A DNA stretch of 64,000 nt. Source: Arthrobacter sp. CAU 1506. Its GTDB lineage: Bacteria; Actinomycetota; Actinomycetes; Actinomycetales; Micrococcaceae. The notes below the pieces were generated by a model. The model had not been told where the DNA came from. It ran no database searches and saw only the letters and a list, made by a program, of their open reading frames with translations. Within the stretch, counting starts at the first letter, position 1, and every line of letters begins with the position of its first letter. A program made the translations under genes and the position numbers. Below, piece after piece: positions 1-7,288 of the stretch. Where the stretch lies: NCBI RefSeq assembly GCF_005047635.1, contig NZ_SUKC01000002.1, positions 1-64,000 on the forward strand, in the 5' to 3' direction.

Positions 1-119
1 AGTCTGTGCCGGCGAAGCACCTCGCCCTTCGACCCGTTTGGCGCGGCCTCGTACTCCGCCAGGATCTCCATTTTCTCAGCCACAGTCCGAAACGGGCCAA
101 GACGTGTTGATCTGGTCAT
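1..119 (-). CDS. IS3-family transposase OrfA-like, N-terminal fragment cut by the window edge
   Basis: The reading frame opens at an ATG at 119 and runs off the left edge, so only about 39 residues are visible. They include MEILAEYEAA, a short charged stretch and GEVLRRH, which resemble the N-terminal helix-turn-helix region of IS3-type OrfA proteins (typically ILAEYE...KGxxLRREGLYSS). A purine-rich GGAG lies about 11 bases upstream of the ATG. In intact elements OrfA binds DNA and is joined to an integrase-like OrfB by frameshifting. Whether the element is complete cannot be judged here. Confidence 0.6.
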   Translation of the reverse strand, partial: MTRSTRLGPFRTVAEKMEILAEYEAAPNGSKGEVLRRHR

Positions 120-300
120 TTCCAACATTTCTCCATCGGCCCTCATGAAACGGAATTCGTCTCACTTCAGGCTGACAGAGAGGGTACTGCCCCGCACCTG
201 GACGACGCGGGGTGATCTCGACGCTAAGACCTGATCTCCCGGCCCGCAACGCCCGCGAAACGCCCCCACCGTATCATGTCCAGCAACCTTCCAGAAGGAG
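120..300. other. Intergenic, probable end of the insertion sequence
   Basis: No convincing gene is visible. The stretch lies between the transposase start and the HIT gene stop, so the terminal inverted repeat of the element should be here. The other end is outside the window, so no repeat pair can be matched. A small inverted repeat (CCTTC/GAAGG) just past the HIT stop may act as a weak terminator. Confidence 0.3.
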
Positions 301-729
301 TCAGCCTTCGGGGACAAAGTCTCCGTGGCCGGCCTCGCGAAGCGCCGTCCGGAGCCGCTTGGCGGATTCCTCCATCACGTCCGGGTCGGGGTTCTGCTGG
401 GCCCGCTTGAAGTCGAACTCGTCCTGGGAATTCGACGGCCAGACATGCAGGTGCAGGTGGTCCACCTCGAAGCCGGCGATGATCAGGCCGGCACGCTCCG
501 CGCCGAAGGCCTCCATCTGCGCCTTGCCGATGGTCTGCGCGACCGCGGTGAGCTTCTGCAGCAGGGCCGCCGGGGCATCGGTCCAGCGGTCCACTTCCTG
601 CCGCGGCACCACCAACGCATGCCCGTCCGCGAGCGGGCCGATGCTCAGGAAAGACACCACGTCGTCGTCCTTCCAGACGAAGCGGCCGGGGATCTCGCCG
701 TCGATGATCTTGGTGAAGAGTGTGCTCAT
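301..729 (-). CDS. HIT (histidine triad) family protein
   Basis: This 142-residue protein carries the histidine triad HLHLHVW near residue 95, the nucleotide-phosphate-binding and catalytic motif of HIT hydrolases and transferases. These enzymes typically act on AMP-linked substrates in the cytosol. The N-terminal TLFTKIIDGEIPG and the central HALVVPRQ are also typical of the Hint/HinT branch. An in-frame ATG lies at 738, but the AAGG at 739-742 is spaced correctly for the ATG at 729, which is therefore preferred. The exact substrate cannot be inferred. The gene stands alone, with the alcohol dehydrogenase upstream on the same strand. Confidence 0.9.
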   Translation of the reverse strand: MSTLFTKIIDGEIPGRFVWKDDDVVSFLSIGPLADGHALVVPRQEVDRWTDAPAALLQKLTAVAQTIGKAQMEAFGAERAGLIIAGFEVDHLHLHVWPSNSQDEFDFKRAQQNPDPDVMEESAKRLRTALREAGHGDFVPEG

Positions 730-810
730 GTACGCCATCCTTGTCAGTGAGTCAGTCAGCTAGTCAGTGAGTTGGGCAGCCGCCAGCGGACCAGCGACCG
801 CAGCAGGTGT

Positions 811-1866
811 TCAGTCGTTGAGTGAGGCGATGTCCAGCACGAACCGGTAGGCGACGTCGCCGGCCACCATCCGGTCGTAGGCCAGGTTGAGGTCCGGCGC
901 GCGCACCAGTTCCACGTCGGCGGTGATGCCGTATTCGGCGCAGAAATCGAGCATCTCCTGGGTCTCGGCGATGCCGCCGATGTTTGACGCGCCGTAGGCA
1001 ATCCGGTGGCGCATCAGCAGGTTGACCGGCACCGGCGGCATCGGCTCGGGCGGCACACCCAGCTGGATCAGCGCGCCGTCGCGCCGGATGGTCCGCAAAA
1101 ACGGCGCCAGGTCATGGGCCGCAGACACCGTATCGATGATCAGGTCCACGCTGCGCCGGGCGGCGGCGAGCGCCTCGTCGTCGCCAGTCACCACCACATG
1201 GTCGGCGCCAAGCGCGCGGGCGGAATCTGCTTTGTCCGCCGAACTGGTGAAGACAGTCACGGAGGCGCCCATGGCCTTGGCCAGCTTGACGGCCATGTGG
1301 CCCAGCCCGCCGAGCCCCACCACGCCCACGGAATCGCCGGCTTCCACGCCGAAGTAGCGCATCGGCGAGTACGTGGTGATGCCCGCGCACAACAGGGGTG
1401 CCGCCGCGGCCGGGTCCAACTCCGGCGGCATCCGCAGCACAAAGTTTTCATCGACGACGACGGAGGTCGCGTATCCGCCCTGCGTCACCTCGCCGCCGTG
1501 GCGCCGGTCGCGGGCGCCGTAAGTGCCCACCGCGCCTTTCTCGCAGTACTGTTCGAGTCCCTCGTCGCAGGAGGTGCAGTCGCGGCAGGAGTCGACCATG
1601 CAGCCCACGCCGACCAGGTCGCCGATGGCATGGAGCGTCACGTCCTGGCCGATGGCGGTGACCCGGCCGACGATTTCGTGGCCGGGCACCAGCGGGTAGT
1701 CGATCTCGCGCCACTCCCCGCGGACGGTGTGCACATCGGAATGGCAGAGTCCGCAGAACGCGATGGCGATCTCCACGTCATGCGCATCCGGCTCCCGGCG
1801 TTCCACCTGCAGCGGCACCAGGCCGGAGCCGGGGGCCTCCACGCCATAGGCCAAGGCCGTGTTCAT
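811..1866 (-). CDS. Zinc-dependent NAD(P)H alcohol dehydrogenase, cinnamyl-alcohol-dehydrogenase type
   Basis: The 351-residue product is a medium-chain dehydrogenase that should interconvert alcohols and aldehydes using NAD(P). Catalytic zinc ligands are visible as CGLCHSD (Cys38) and GHE (His63, Glu64), with Cys160 in the LLCAGITTYSP block. Structural zinc cysteines are at 94, 97, 100 and 108. The nucleotide-binding GLGGLG lies at about 184-189. These blocks match the YahK/CAD subfamily. The frame stays open upstream, but GAGGAG just before the ATG at 1866 and the usual family start fix this start. The physiological substrate is unknown. Confidence 0.9.
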   Translation of the reverse strand: MNTALAYGVEAPGSGLVPLQVERREPDAHDVEIAIAFCGLCHSDVHTVRGEWREIDYPLVPGHEIVGRVTAIGQDVTLHAIGDLVGVGCMVDSCRDCTSCDEGLEQYCEKGAVGTYGARDRRHGGEVTQGGYATSVVVDENFVLRMPPELDPAAAAPLLCAGITTYSPMRYFGVEAGDSVGVVGLGGLGHMAVKLAKAMGASVTVFTSSADKADSARALGADHVVVTGDDEALAAARRSVDLIIDTVSAAHDLAPFLRTIRRDGALIQLGVPPEPMPPVPVNLLMRHRIAYGASNIGGIAETQEMLDFCAEYGITADVELVRAPDLNLAYDRMVAGDVAYRFVLDIASLND

Positions 1867-2068
1867 ACCGCTCCTCGGTGTCTGGCGGTCCGATGCCGCG
1901 TGGGCCATCTGTTCCTGCTGAAGTGAAAGCGGTTTTCCCAGCGGCGGTGGTGCCGGACGGCCAAGTGTCATGAGCTTGACGCTACCGTTTGCCGGTCCGC
2001 CATGCCACCGGGACGCACCCTGCATGACGCTCCGGGTCCCGCGGTGAACCACGCCGGGCTGCCGGCGG

Positions 2069-2908
2069 TCATGGCTGCTCACCCGTTGCTATCGGCAGTT
2101 CCGGATGGCCGCACCACTGGGACCACGAGCCGGGGTACAACGCCGCCTCGATGCCGGCCTCCGCCAGGGCCGCGATTTGGTGCGCGGCGTTGATACCCGA
2201 GCCGCAGTAGACCGCGACATCCCGATCCTCGGCGCCCAGGTCCTTGAACCGCACGGCGAGTTCCGTTGCTGGCAGGAAATGCCCGGTGGCGGCAAGATTC
2301 CCTGTAGTCGGTGCGCTCACTGCGCCGGGAATGTGGCCCGCGCGCGGGTCCACCGGCTCCAGTTCGCCGCGGTAGCGCTCGGCTGCGCGGGCATCAAGCA
2401 GCAGCGAGGTCCTGGCGAAGTCCAACACGTCAGCAAGCTCCAACCGGGGCATGTGGCCGCTACCCAGTTCTACGTTGCCCAGTGATGCAAGCTCGTCGCC
2501 GCTGTCCAGTTCGAAGCCTCCGGCGCGCCACGCGGCCAGTCCGCCGTCCAACAGATACACGGTGTCGAATCCGCCGTCGCGCAACAGCCACCACATCCGG
2601 GCTGCGGACAAACCGCCGCTGTCGTCGTAGGCCACCACAACGTCGTCGTTGTTAATGCCCCAGTCCCGCGCGGCCTCGCGGAAGACTTCCGGCTCCGGCA
2701 GCGGGTGGCGTCCACCGGCAATCGTCGGCGCGGATGCCAGTTGGGACGACAGGTCCACATAGACCGCGCCGGGAATATGGTCCTGGCGGTAGCGGTTATG
2801 GCCGTCGCCGGCACCGTCGCCGAGTTTCCAGCGGACATCCAGCAGTACGGTGCGCTGTCCGGAGGTCATCCGTTCCCGCAGCGTCTGCACGTCCATCAGA
2901 GTCCTCAT
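2069..2908 (-). CDS. Sulfurtransferase, two-domain rhodanese family
   Basis: The 279-residue protein has two rhodanese domains. The N-terminal one is inactive-looking, and the C-terminal one carries the active-site loop CGSGINA with catalytic Cys235. A CGSG loop is more typical of 3-mercaptopyruvate sulfurtransferases than of thiosulfate-specific rhodaneses (CRxG). HIPGAVYVDL and HIPGAVSAP mark the equivalent positions in the two halves. The enzyme should transfer sulfane sulfur through a cysteine persulfide. The ATG at 2908 has an excellent AGGAGGA seven bases upstream, so longer frames are rejected. The gene is on the same strand as the alcohol dehydrogenase, about 200 bp upstream of it. 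Confidence 0.88.
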   Translation of the reverse strand: MRTLMDVQTLRERMTSGQRTVLLDVRWKLGDGAGDGHNRYRQDHIPGAVYVDLSSQLASAPTIAGGRHPLPEPEVFREAARDWGINNDDVVVAYDDSGGLSAARMWWLLRDGGFDTVYLLDGGLAAWRAGGFELDSGDELASLGNVELGSGHMPRLELADVLDFARTSLLLDARAAERYRGELEPVDPRAGHIPGAVSAPTTGNLAATGHFLPATELAVRFKDLGAEDRDVAVYCGSGINAAHQIAALAEAGIEAALYPGSWSQWCGHPELPIATGEQP

Positions 2909-3018
2909 GAGATCTCCTCCTGACTGCTGGCGGGCATCGTTGTCCGCCGTGTCCGGCCAGTCCATCACAGCAGCAGGCACCGGGCCAAGCTGTGGACGGA
3001 GGCCGTCCACCTTGCGCG

Positions 3019-3678
3019 TCAGGCCAACTCCACGCTCTCCCCCGGCGACAGGTGTTGGTAGCTGGTGCCGTAGTGGCCGCCAAAGAGGGTCACGTGCTTT
3101 TCCACCAGCGGCAGGCCGCGGTCGCTGAGCCCGGCGTCGTGGATCGGGTACGCGTGCTCGGCGCGCATGGCCGTGACGAAGTCGATCACCTCGGCGGTCT
3201 TCGACCAGGGCGCGTGGATGGGCACCAGCACGTTCTTCACCATCAGTCCGTGCGGCACGATGAAGGAATCCCCCGGGTGGTACAGGTTGTCGTTAATGAC
3301 GTAGCCGATGTTGGCCACCACCGGGATGTGCGGATGGATCAACGCATGCTGGCCGCCGAAGGTGCGGACGCGAAACCCCGGCACCTCGAACTCCGTCTCC
3401 GGCTCGGCGGCGTGAATCCGCGCCGCAGCCTCGGGAGCGAGCGCCCGGAGTTCGGCCGCCACCGAGGCCGGCGCATACAGATTCATTCCGTCCGTCCCCG
3501 CGAGCAGGCCGAGCACCCGATCCCGGTCCAGGTGGTCAGCGTGCTCGTGGGTCACCAGGACGGTGGAGGCACCGTCGAGCGCCTGCTCCACCTCGGAAAA
3601 ATTGCCGGGGTCGATCACCAGGACGTGTCCGTCCTCTTCGAGCCGGACGCAGGAGTGGGTGAATTTTGTCAGCTGCAT
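3019..3678 (-). CDS. MBL-fold metallo-hydrolase
   Basis: This 219-residue protein shows the metallo-beta-lactamase signature HEHADH at residues 44-49 after the strand STVLVTH, plus later metal-ligand histidines such as GGQHALIH and HPGDSF. It resembles the UlaG-like/YtkL group of cytosolic hydrolases, annotated only as metal-dependent hydrolases. The ATG at 3678 begins MQLTKFTHSC, typical of the family. A longer open frame upstream reads through a tandem repeat and is rejected. No strong Shine-Dalgarno is visible. The substrate is unknown. Confidence 0.82.
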   Translation of the reverse strand: MQLTKFTHSCVRLEEDGHVLVIDPGNFSEVEQALDGASTVLVTHEHADHLDRDRVLGLLAGTDGMNLYAPASVAAELRALAPEAAARIHAAEPETEFEVPGFRVRTFGGQHALIHPHIPVVANIGYVINDNLYHPGDSFIVPHGLMVKNVLVPIHAPWSKTAEVIDFVTAMRAEHAYPIHDAGLSDRGLPLVEKHVTLFGGHYGTSYQHLSPGESVELA

Positions 3679-3711
3679 GGCACCAACCCTAACTGCGCCG
3701 GGCGATCCGCG

Positions 3712-3803
3712 GTATGGCAGCCTCTCCGGCCCGGGCATGGCAGCCTCTCCGGCCCGGGCATGGAGGCCTCTCCGGCACGGGCATGGCAGCCTCTCCGACC
3801 CGG
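3712..3803. repeat. Tandem repeat, four copies of a 23 bp unit
   Basis: Four head-to-tail copies occupy 3712-3734, 3735-3757, 3758-3780 and 3781-3803. The unit begins GCATGGCAGCCTCTCC and ends CCCGG, with one or two substitutions per copy. The period is not a multiple of three. The array lies between the divergent MBL hydrolase and Fur-family genes, ending about 70 bp before the latter's start, so copy-number change could alter the promoter spacing. No similar unit was seen elsewhere in the window. Confidence 0.9.
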
Positions 3804-3876
3804 CAAATCGGGCCTGCTGGTAGGCTGGATAGAGCCCACGGGCGTCCAGAACCAGCAGCAAGGAGCCGAAGCGGAC

Positions 3877-4311
3877 ATGTCCGTCCCGTCAGCCAAACCG
3901 CAGGCGCAGCGCCGCGGTTCGGAGCAGCGAGTGACCCGCCAGCGCGTAGCGGTGGCCACCGCTTTGGACAGCCTGGAGGACTTCGTCAGCACCCAGGAAC
4001 TGCACCGGTTGCTGCAGGAACGCGGCGAGCCCGTCTCGCTGGCCACTACCTACCGGATCCTGCAGTCCATGGCCGACGACGGTCAACTGGACGTGATGCG
4101 CAACGGTGAGGGCGAAGCGGTCTACCGCCGCTGCGCCGTCGAGCACCACCACCATCACCTGCTGTGCCGGAACTGCGGCAAGACCGTGGAGATCGAGGCA
4201 CCGGCGGTAGAACAATGGGCGCAGCGGATGGCTAGGGAGCACGGCTTCACGCAGGTGGCGCACACCGTGGAAATGTACGGGCTGTGCCCGGACTGCAGCG
4301 CGGCGCAGTAA
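3877..4311 (+). CDS. zur: Fur-family transcriptional regulator, likely zinc uptake regulator Zur
   Basis: The 144-residue protein has an N-terminal winged helix (TRQRVAVATAL, SLATTYRILQSM) and a C-terminal metal-binding region with HHHHHLLCRNCG and a second CPDC pair. That layout matches actinobacterial Zur/FurB, where two CxxC pairs hold structural zinc and the histidines sense zinc. Zn-loaded Zur represses zinc uptake genes. The gene converges on a znuACB-type operon, which supports this assignment over a peroxide- or iron-sensing Fur. The ATG at 3877 follows an AAGGAG 11 bases upstream. The frame extends far upstream through the 23 bp repeats, but that part is not coding. Confidence 0.85.
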   Translation: MSVPSAKPQAQRRGSEQRVTRQRVAVATALDSLEDFVSTQELHRLLQERGEPVSLATTYRILQSMADDGQLDVMRNGEGEAVYRRCAVEHHHHHLLCRNCGKTVEIEAPAVEQWAQRMAREHGFTQVAHTVEMYGLCPDCSAAQ

Positions 4312-4422
4312 CGCCGCCCAGTAACTCCGCGCGGCGACCCGGCGCAGTAACTCCACTCGGCAACCGCAGCCAGCTACCCCAGTAACCCAGCGCGTAACCG
4401 CGTAACGCCGCGCGGCCCTGCG

Positions 4423-5316
4423 CTAGCCTGCGTTGACCTTGACCGCGGCCACCGTGCGCCGCCCCACCCGTCCGCGGCGCTGCCGACGGGCTCCGGTCAG
4501 CCGGCACACCACGTAGATCAGGAACGAAATCGTGGTCACGTAGGGGCTGATCGGCAGGCTGCCGCCCAGCGCCAGCAGGATTCCGCCCAGTGTTGCGGTC
4601 ACCGCGAACAGCACGCTGAGCAGCACCACCACCCGGGGCGAACTGCTCACCCGGAGCGCGGCTGCCGCCGGGGTGATCACCAGGGACAGCACCAACAGCG
4701 CCCCGACCACCTGGATGGACAGCGCCACGGCCAGCCCCAGCAGGAACATGAACACGATGGCCAGCGCTCCGACCGGTACGCCGCGGGCCTCGGCCAGGTC
4801 CGGATCGGCGCTGGCAAAGGTCAGCGGACGCCAAATGGCCAGCAATCCCAGCACCACAACCGCCGATCCCGCGGCCAGCAGGTTCAACTGCACGGTGTCC
4901 ACGGACACGATCTGCCCGGTCAGCAGGCCGAACTTGTTCGCCGAGCGGCCCTCGTAGAGTGAAAGGAACAGGATGCCCAGGCCCAGGCCGAAGGACATGA
5001 TCACGCCGGTAATCGAATTCCGGTCCCGGGCGCGCATGCCCAGCACGCCCAGCACAACGGCCGCGATCACCGAGCCCACCAGCGATCCGAACACCACGTT
5101 GGCCCCGATGAGCAGCGCGAAAGCGGCCCCGGCGAAGGACAACTCGGCGATGCCGTGCACGGCAAAGGCCAGGTCCCGCATCATCACGAACACGCCGATC
5201 AGGCCGCCGACCAAACCCAGGACGGCGCCGGCGATCAATGAGTTGCGCACCAGCGGGAGCAAGTCGCCATAGTCGCTGAAATTAAAGACCGAGTTCAGCA
5301 GTTCCGAGACGTCCAC
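4423..5316 (-). CDS. znuB: Zinc-type ABC transporter permease (ZnuB-like)
   Basis: This 297-residue, strongly hydrophobic protein has about eight predicted membrane segments and belongs to the ABC-3 family of zinc and manganese importers. The conserved block around LAFAVHGIAELSFAGAA matches the segment that contacts the ATPase and lines the metal path. The C-terminus is a short basic tail. The start lies two bases after the znuC stop, so the genes are translationally linked. The 110 bp beyond the stop contain several short CAGTAAC repeats and separate it from the converging zur gene. Confidence 0.88.
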   Translation of the reverse strand: MDVSELLNSVFNFSDYGDLLPLVRNSLIAGAVLGLVGGLIGVFVMMRDLAFAVHGIAELSFAGAAFALLIGANVVFGSLVGSVIAAVVLGVLGMRARDRNSITGVIMSFGLGLGILFLSLYEGRSANKFGLLTGQIVSVDTVQLNLLAAGSAVVVLGLLAIWRPLTFASADPDLAEARGVPVGALAIVFMFLLGLAVALSIQVVGALLVLSLVITPAAAALRVSSSPRVVVLLSVLFAVTATLGGILLALGGSLPISPYVTTISFLIYVVCRLTGARRQRRGRVGRRTVAAVKVNAG

Positions 5317-5318
5317 CC

Positions 5319-6125
5319 CTACTCCCCCTCGCCGTGGTGGTGGGTGGTGGCGTCCGGCAGGCCGACCACGATGATGCGTCCCTGGTTGTGGATGACTTCC
5401 ACGTGGCTGTTGTACATCCGCGACAGCACCTCGGTGGTCATCACTTCTTCCGGGGTGCCCACGCGGAACTGCCCGCCGGCCAGATACAACACCCGGTCCA
5501 CGTAATCGATGATCGGGTTGATCTCATGCGTCACGAAGACCACGGCGCTGTTCTTCTCGTGGCATTGCCGGTTGATCATGGCGCTGACGGCCTGCTGGTG
5601 GTGCAGGTCCAGTGAAAGCAGCGGCTCGTCGCAGAGCAGGACCTTGGGGTCGGACGCCAGCGCCTGGGCCGCCCGCAGCCGCTGCTGCTCGCCGCCGGAC
5701 AGTTGCCCCACCGGGGCTTCCGCGTACTCTGAGGCGCCTACCATTTCCAGCAGCTCATCCACCCGCTGACGATGCTTGCGGGTGTTCAGCCGGATGCCCC
5801 AGCGGTGACCATCCAGGCCCAGGCCCACCAGGTCGCGGGCCCGCAGCGGCGTCTCCGGGGCGAAGGTCTTCTGCTGCGGAATGTAGCCAATCTCCCGGCT
5901 GCCACGTTCCAACGGCCGCCCATTGATCTCGGCCGAGCCGTGGCTCAGCGGCTGCAGGCCCAGCAGCACGCGCAGGAAGCTGGTCTTGCCCGAGCCGTTC
6001 GGGCCCAGCACGGCGAAGAACTCCCCCGGCTTGATGGTCAAATCCAGGTCGTGCCACAGCACGCGCTGGCCGAAGGACAGCGAGGCACCCTGCAGGCGGA
6101 CGGCGGCGGTCGCAGCCGCGCTCAT
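5319..6125 (-). CDS. znuC: Zinc-type ABC transporter ATP-binding protein (ZnuC-like)
   Basis: The 268-residue ATPase shows Walker A GPNGSGKTS, signature [15 protein letters not shown], Walker B VLLCDEPLLSLD and a switch histidine in FVTHE. It would energise metal import through the downstream permease. Its C-terminus ends THHHGEGE, a short histidine-rich tail that may bind zinc. The start overlaps the znuA stop by four bases (ATGA), so all three genes form one transcript from the znuA promoter. Confidence 0.9.
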   Translation of the reverse strand: MSAAATAAVRLQGASLSFGQRVLWHDLDLTIKPGEFFAVLGPNGSGKTSFLRVLLGLQPLSHGSAEINGRPLERGSREIGYIPQQKTFAPETPLRARDLVGLGLDGHRWGIRLNTRKHRQRVDELLEMVGASEYAEAPVGQLSGGEQQRLRAAQALASDPKVLLCDEPLLSLDLHHQQAVSAMINRQCHEKNSAVVFVTHEINPIIDYVDRVLYLAGGQFRVGTPEEVMTTEVLSRMYNSHVEVIHNQGRIIVVGLPDATTHHHGEGE

Positions 6126-7153
6126 CCGCGCAGCGCCTTTTCCACGGCGTGGAGGTTGCCGCTCATCCAGCCCAGGTAGTCCTGGCCTTCCGGCAGGGTC
6201 TCAGTGAAATTGACGACGGCGATGCCCGCCTTCTCTGCCAGCAGCCGGAGGCGCTGCGTTTGCGGGCCCTCGGTCTGTTCGTTGTAGGCGAGGAACCGGA
6301 CCGACCCGCCGGTGACCAGGTCTTCGGCTGCTTTGAGGGCCTGCGGGGCGGCGTCGTTGCCTTCCTCGGCAGCCTCCATGAAGTCCTCGGGGGTCTTGTT
6401 CTCCAGCCCCAGGGCATCGAACAGGTGCAGCGGCACCGGGTCGGTGGCCGCTACGGCCGCCCCGTCGGCAGAGCCGGCCACTTCGTCCGCTTCGGCGCCC
6501 AACTTGTCCAGCCCGGCATGGAACTGCTCGGCATTGGCCTTGTAGGTGTCGGCCTGATCCGGGTCCAGCGCGGACAGCTTCCCGGCGATGGCATCGGCGA
6601 CCTGGGCCATGGTGGCGAGGTCGTACCAGACGTGTTCGTTGAAGCCGCCGTGGTCATGGCCGGCGTGGTCATCCTGTCCGTGGCTGTGGCCGTCGTGGCC
6701 GGCGTCCTGCCCGGCGCCGCCGTCGTCGGTGTCGGTGGAGGCTGCAGTGTGTGCCCCATCTTGTGCACCGGGCAGCGGCGACAGGTCCACGGCAGTGATG
6801 ATGTTGTTGTGGTCGACGCCGGTATCGTCGGCGAGGGTGTGCATGAACGTGTCATAGCCGCCGCCGTTTTCCAGCACGAGGTCAGCCTTGGACACCGCCA
6901 GCTTGTCGCGGGCCGATGCTTCGTAGGAGTGCGGGTCCTGGGCCATCCGGTCGATGATCGACGTGACCTCAACCCGGTCGCCGCCGATGCTGCGCGCCAC
7001 GTCTCCGTAGACGTTCGTGGAAGCCACCACGCGCAACGTTCCCTGCGCCGTGTCCTCGCCTGCGGCCCCGCCTCCGGCAGCCGCGCAGCCGGACAGCAGC
7101 AGTGCCGTGGCGGCCAGGCCGGCCAGGACGGGGGTGGTGCGGGAGTGCCTCAC
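6122..7153 (-). CDS. znuA: Zinc ABC transporter substrate-binding lipoprotein (ZnuA-like)
   Basis: The 343-residue protein begins with a lipoprotein signal peptide ending LLLSGC, with the lipidated Cys at about 23. A long His/Asp-rich loop covers residues 135-170 (GHDGHSHGQDDHAGHDH), followed by NEHVWYD with a probable metal ligand His. Such a loop is typical of zinc-specific cluster A-I proteins and absent from manganese-specific ones. It should capture zinc at the outer face of the membrane. The start is GTG at 7153, with GAGG six bases upstream. A Zur-like half-palindrome and a perfect palindrome lie in the promoter region. Confidence 0.9.
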   Translation of the reverse strand: MRHSRTTPVLAGLAATALLLSGCAAAGGGAAGEDTAQGTLRVVASTNVYGDVARSIGGDRVEVTSIIDRMAQDPHSYEASARDKLAVSKADLVLENGGGYDTFMHTLADDTGVDHNNIITAVDLSPLPGAQDGAHTAASTDTDDGGAGQDAGHDGHSHGQDDHAGHDHGGFNEHVWYDLATMAQVADAIAGKLSALDPDQADTYKANAEQFHAGLDKLGAEADEVAGSADGAAVAATDPVPLHLFDALGLENKTPEDFMEAAEEGNDAAPQALKAAEDLVTGGSVRFLAYNEQTEGPQTQRLRLLAEKAGIAVVNFTETLPEGQDYLGWMSGNLHAVEKALRG

Positions 7154-7178
7154 GGGCGACCTCGGTTCTACTCACAGA

Positions 7179-7193
7179 TGAGAATCAGTAACA
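7179..7193. promoter_or_regulatory. Candidate Zur-binding site upstream of znuA
   Basis: TGAGAATCAGTAACA lies 26-40 bp upstream of the znuA start. One half, TGAGAAT, fits the actinobacterial Zur consensus recalled as TGAxAATGATTxTCA. The other half matches only partly. The position, close to an AT-rich -10-like TATTGT on the znuA strand, suits a repressor site. Confidence 0.35.
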
Positions 7194-7217
7194 ATAAGGA
7201 TTTCCAGAATAGCGCAT

Positions 7218-7232
7218 TGCGAACCGTTCGCA
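7218..7232. promoter_or_regulatory. Perfect 15 bp palindrome upstream of znuA
   Basis: TGCGAACCGTTCGCA is a perfect inverted repeat with seven-base arms around a single C. It lies about 65 bp upstream of the znuA start, where a -35 region or an operator would be expected. It is unlike the Zur consensus, so a second regulator is possible. No T-run follows it on either strand, which argues against a terminator. Confidence 0.45.
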
Positions 7233-7242
7233 TTACCGCGCG

Positions 7243-7282
7243 CCGAGGGCGCGGAACCGCCTGAGCAGTTCCGCGCCCTCGG
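7243..7282 (-). terminator. Strong hairpin after the CNNM gene pair
   Basis: A perfect 15 bp stem (CCGAGGGCGCGGAAC and its complement) closes a 10-base loop just beyond the stop codon of the second CNNM gene. No T-run follows, as is common in high-GC actinobacteria. It should insulate the znuA promoter from upstream transcription on the same strand. Confidence 0.75.
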
Positions 7283-7288
7283 TGTTGG

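Noticed and set aside
3712-3803. CRISPR-like array
   Set aside because: The units are contiguous with no spacers between them, so this is a simple tandem repeat.
2992-3876. N-terminal extension of the zur frame
   Set aside because: It overlaps the MBL hydrolase and the 23 bp repeat array. The Fur-family start is at 3877 with AAGGAG upstream.
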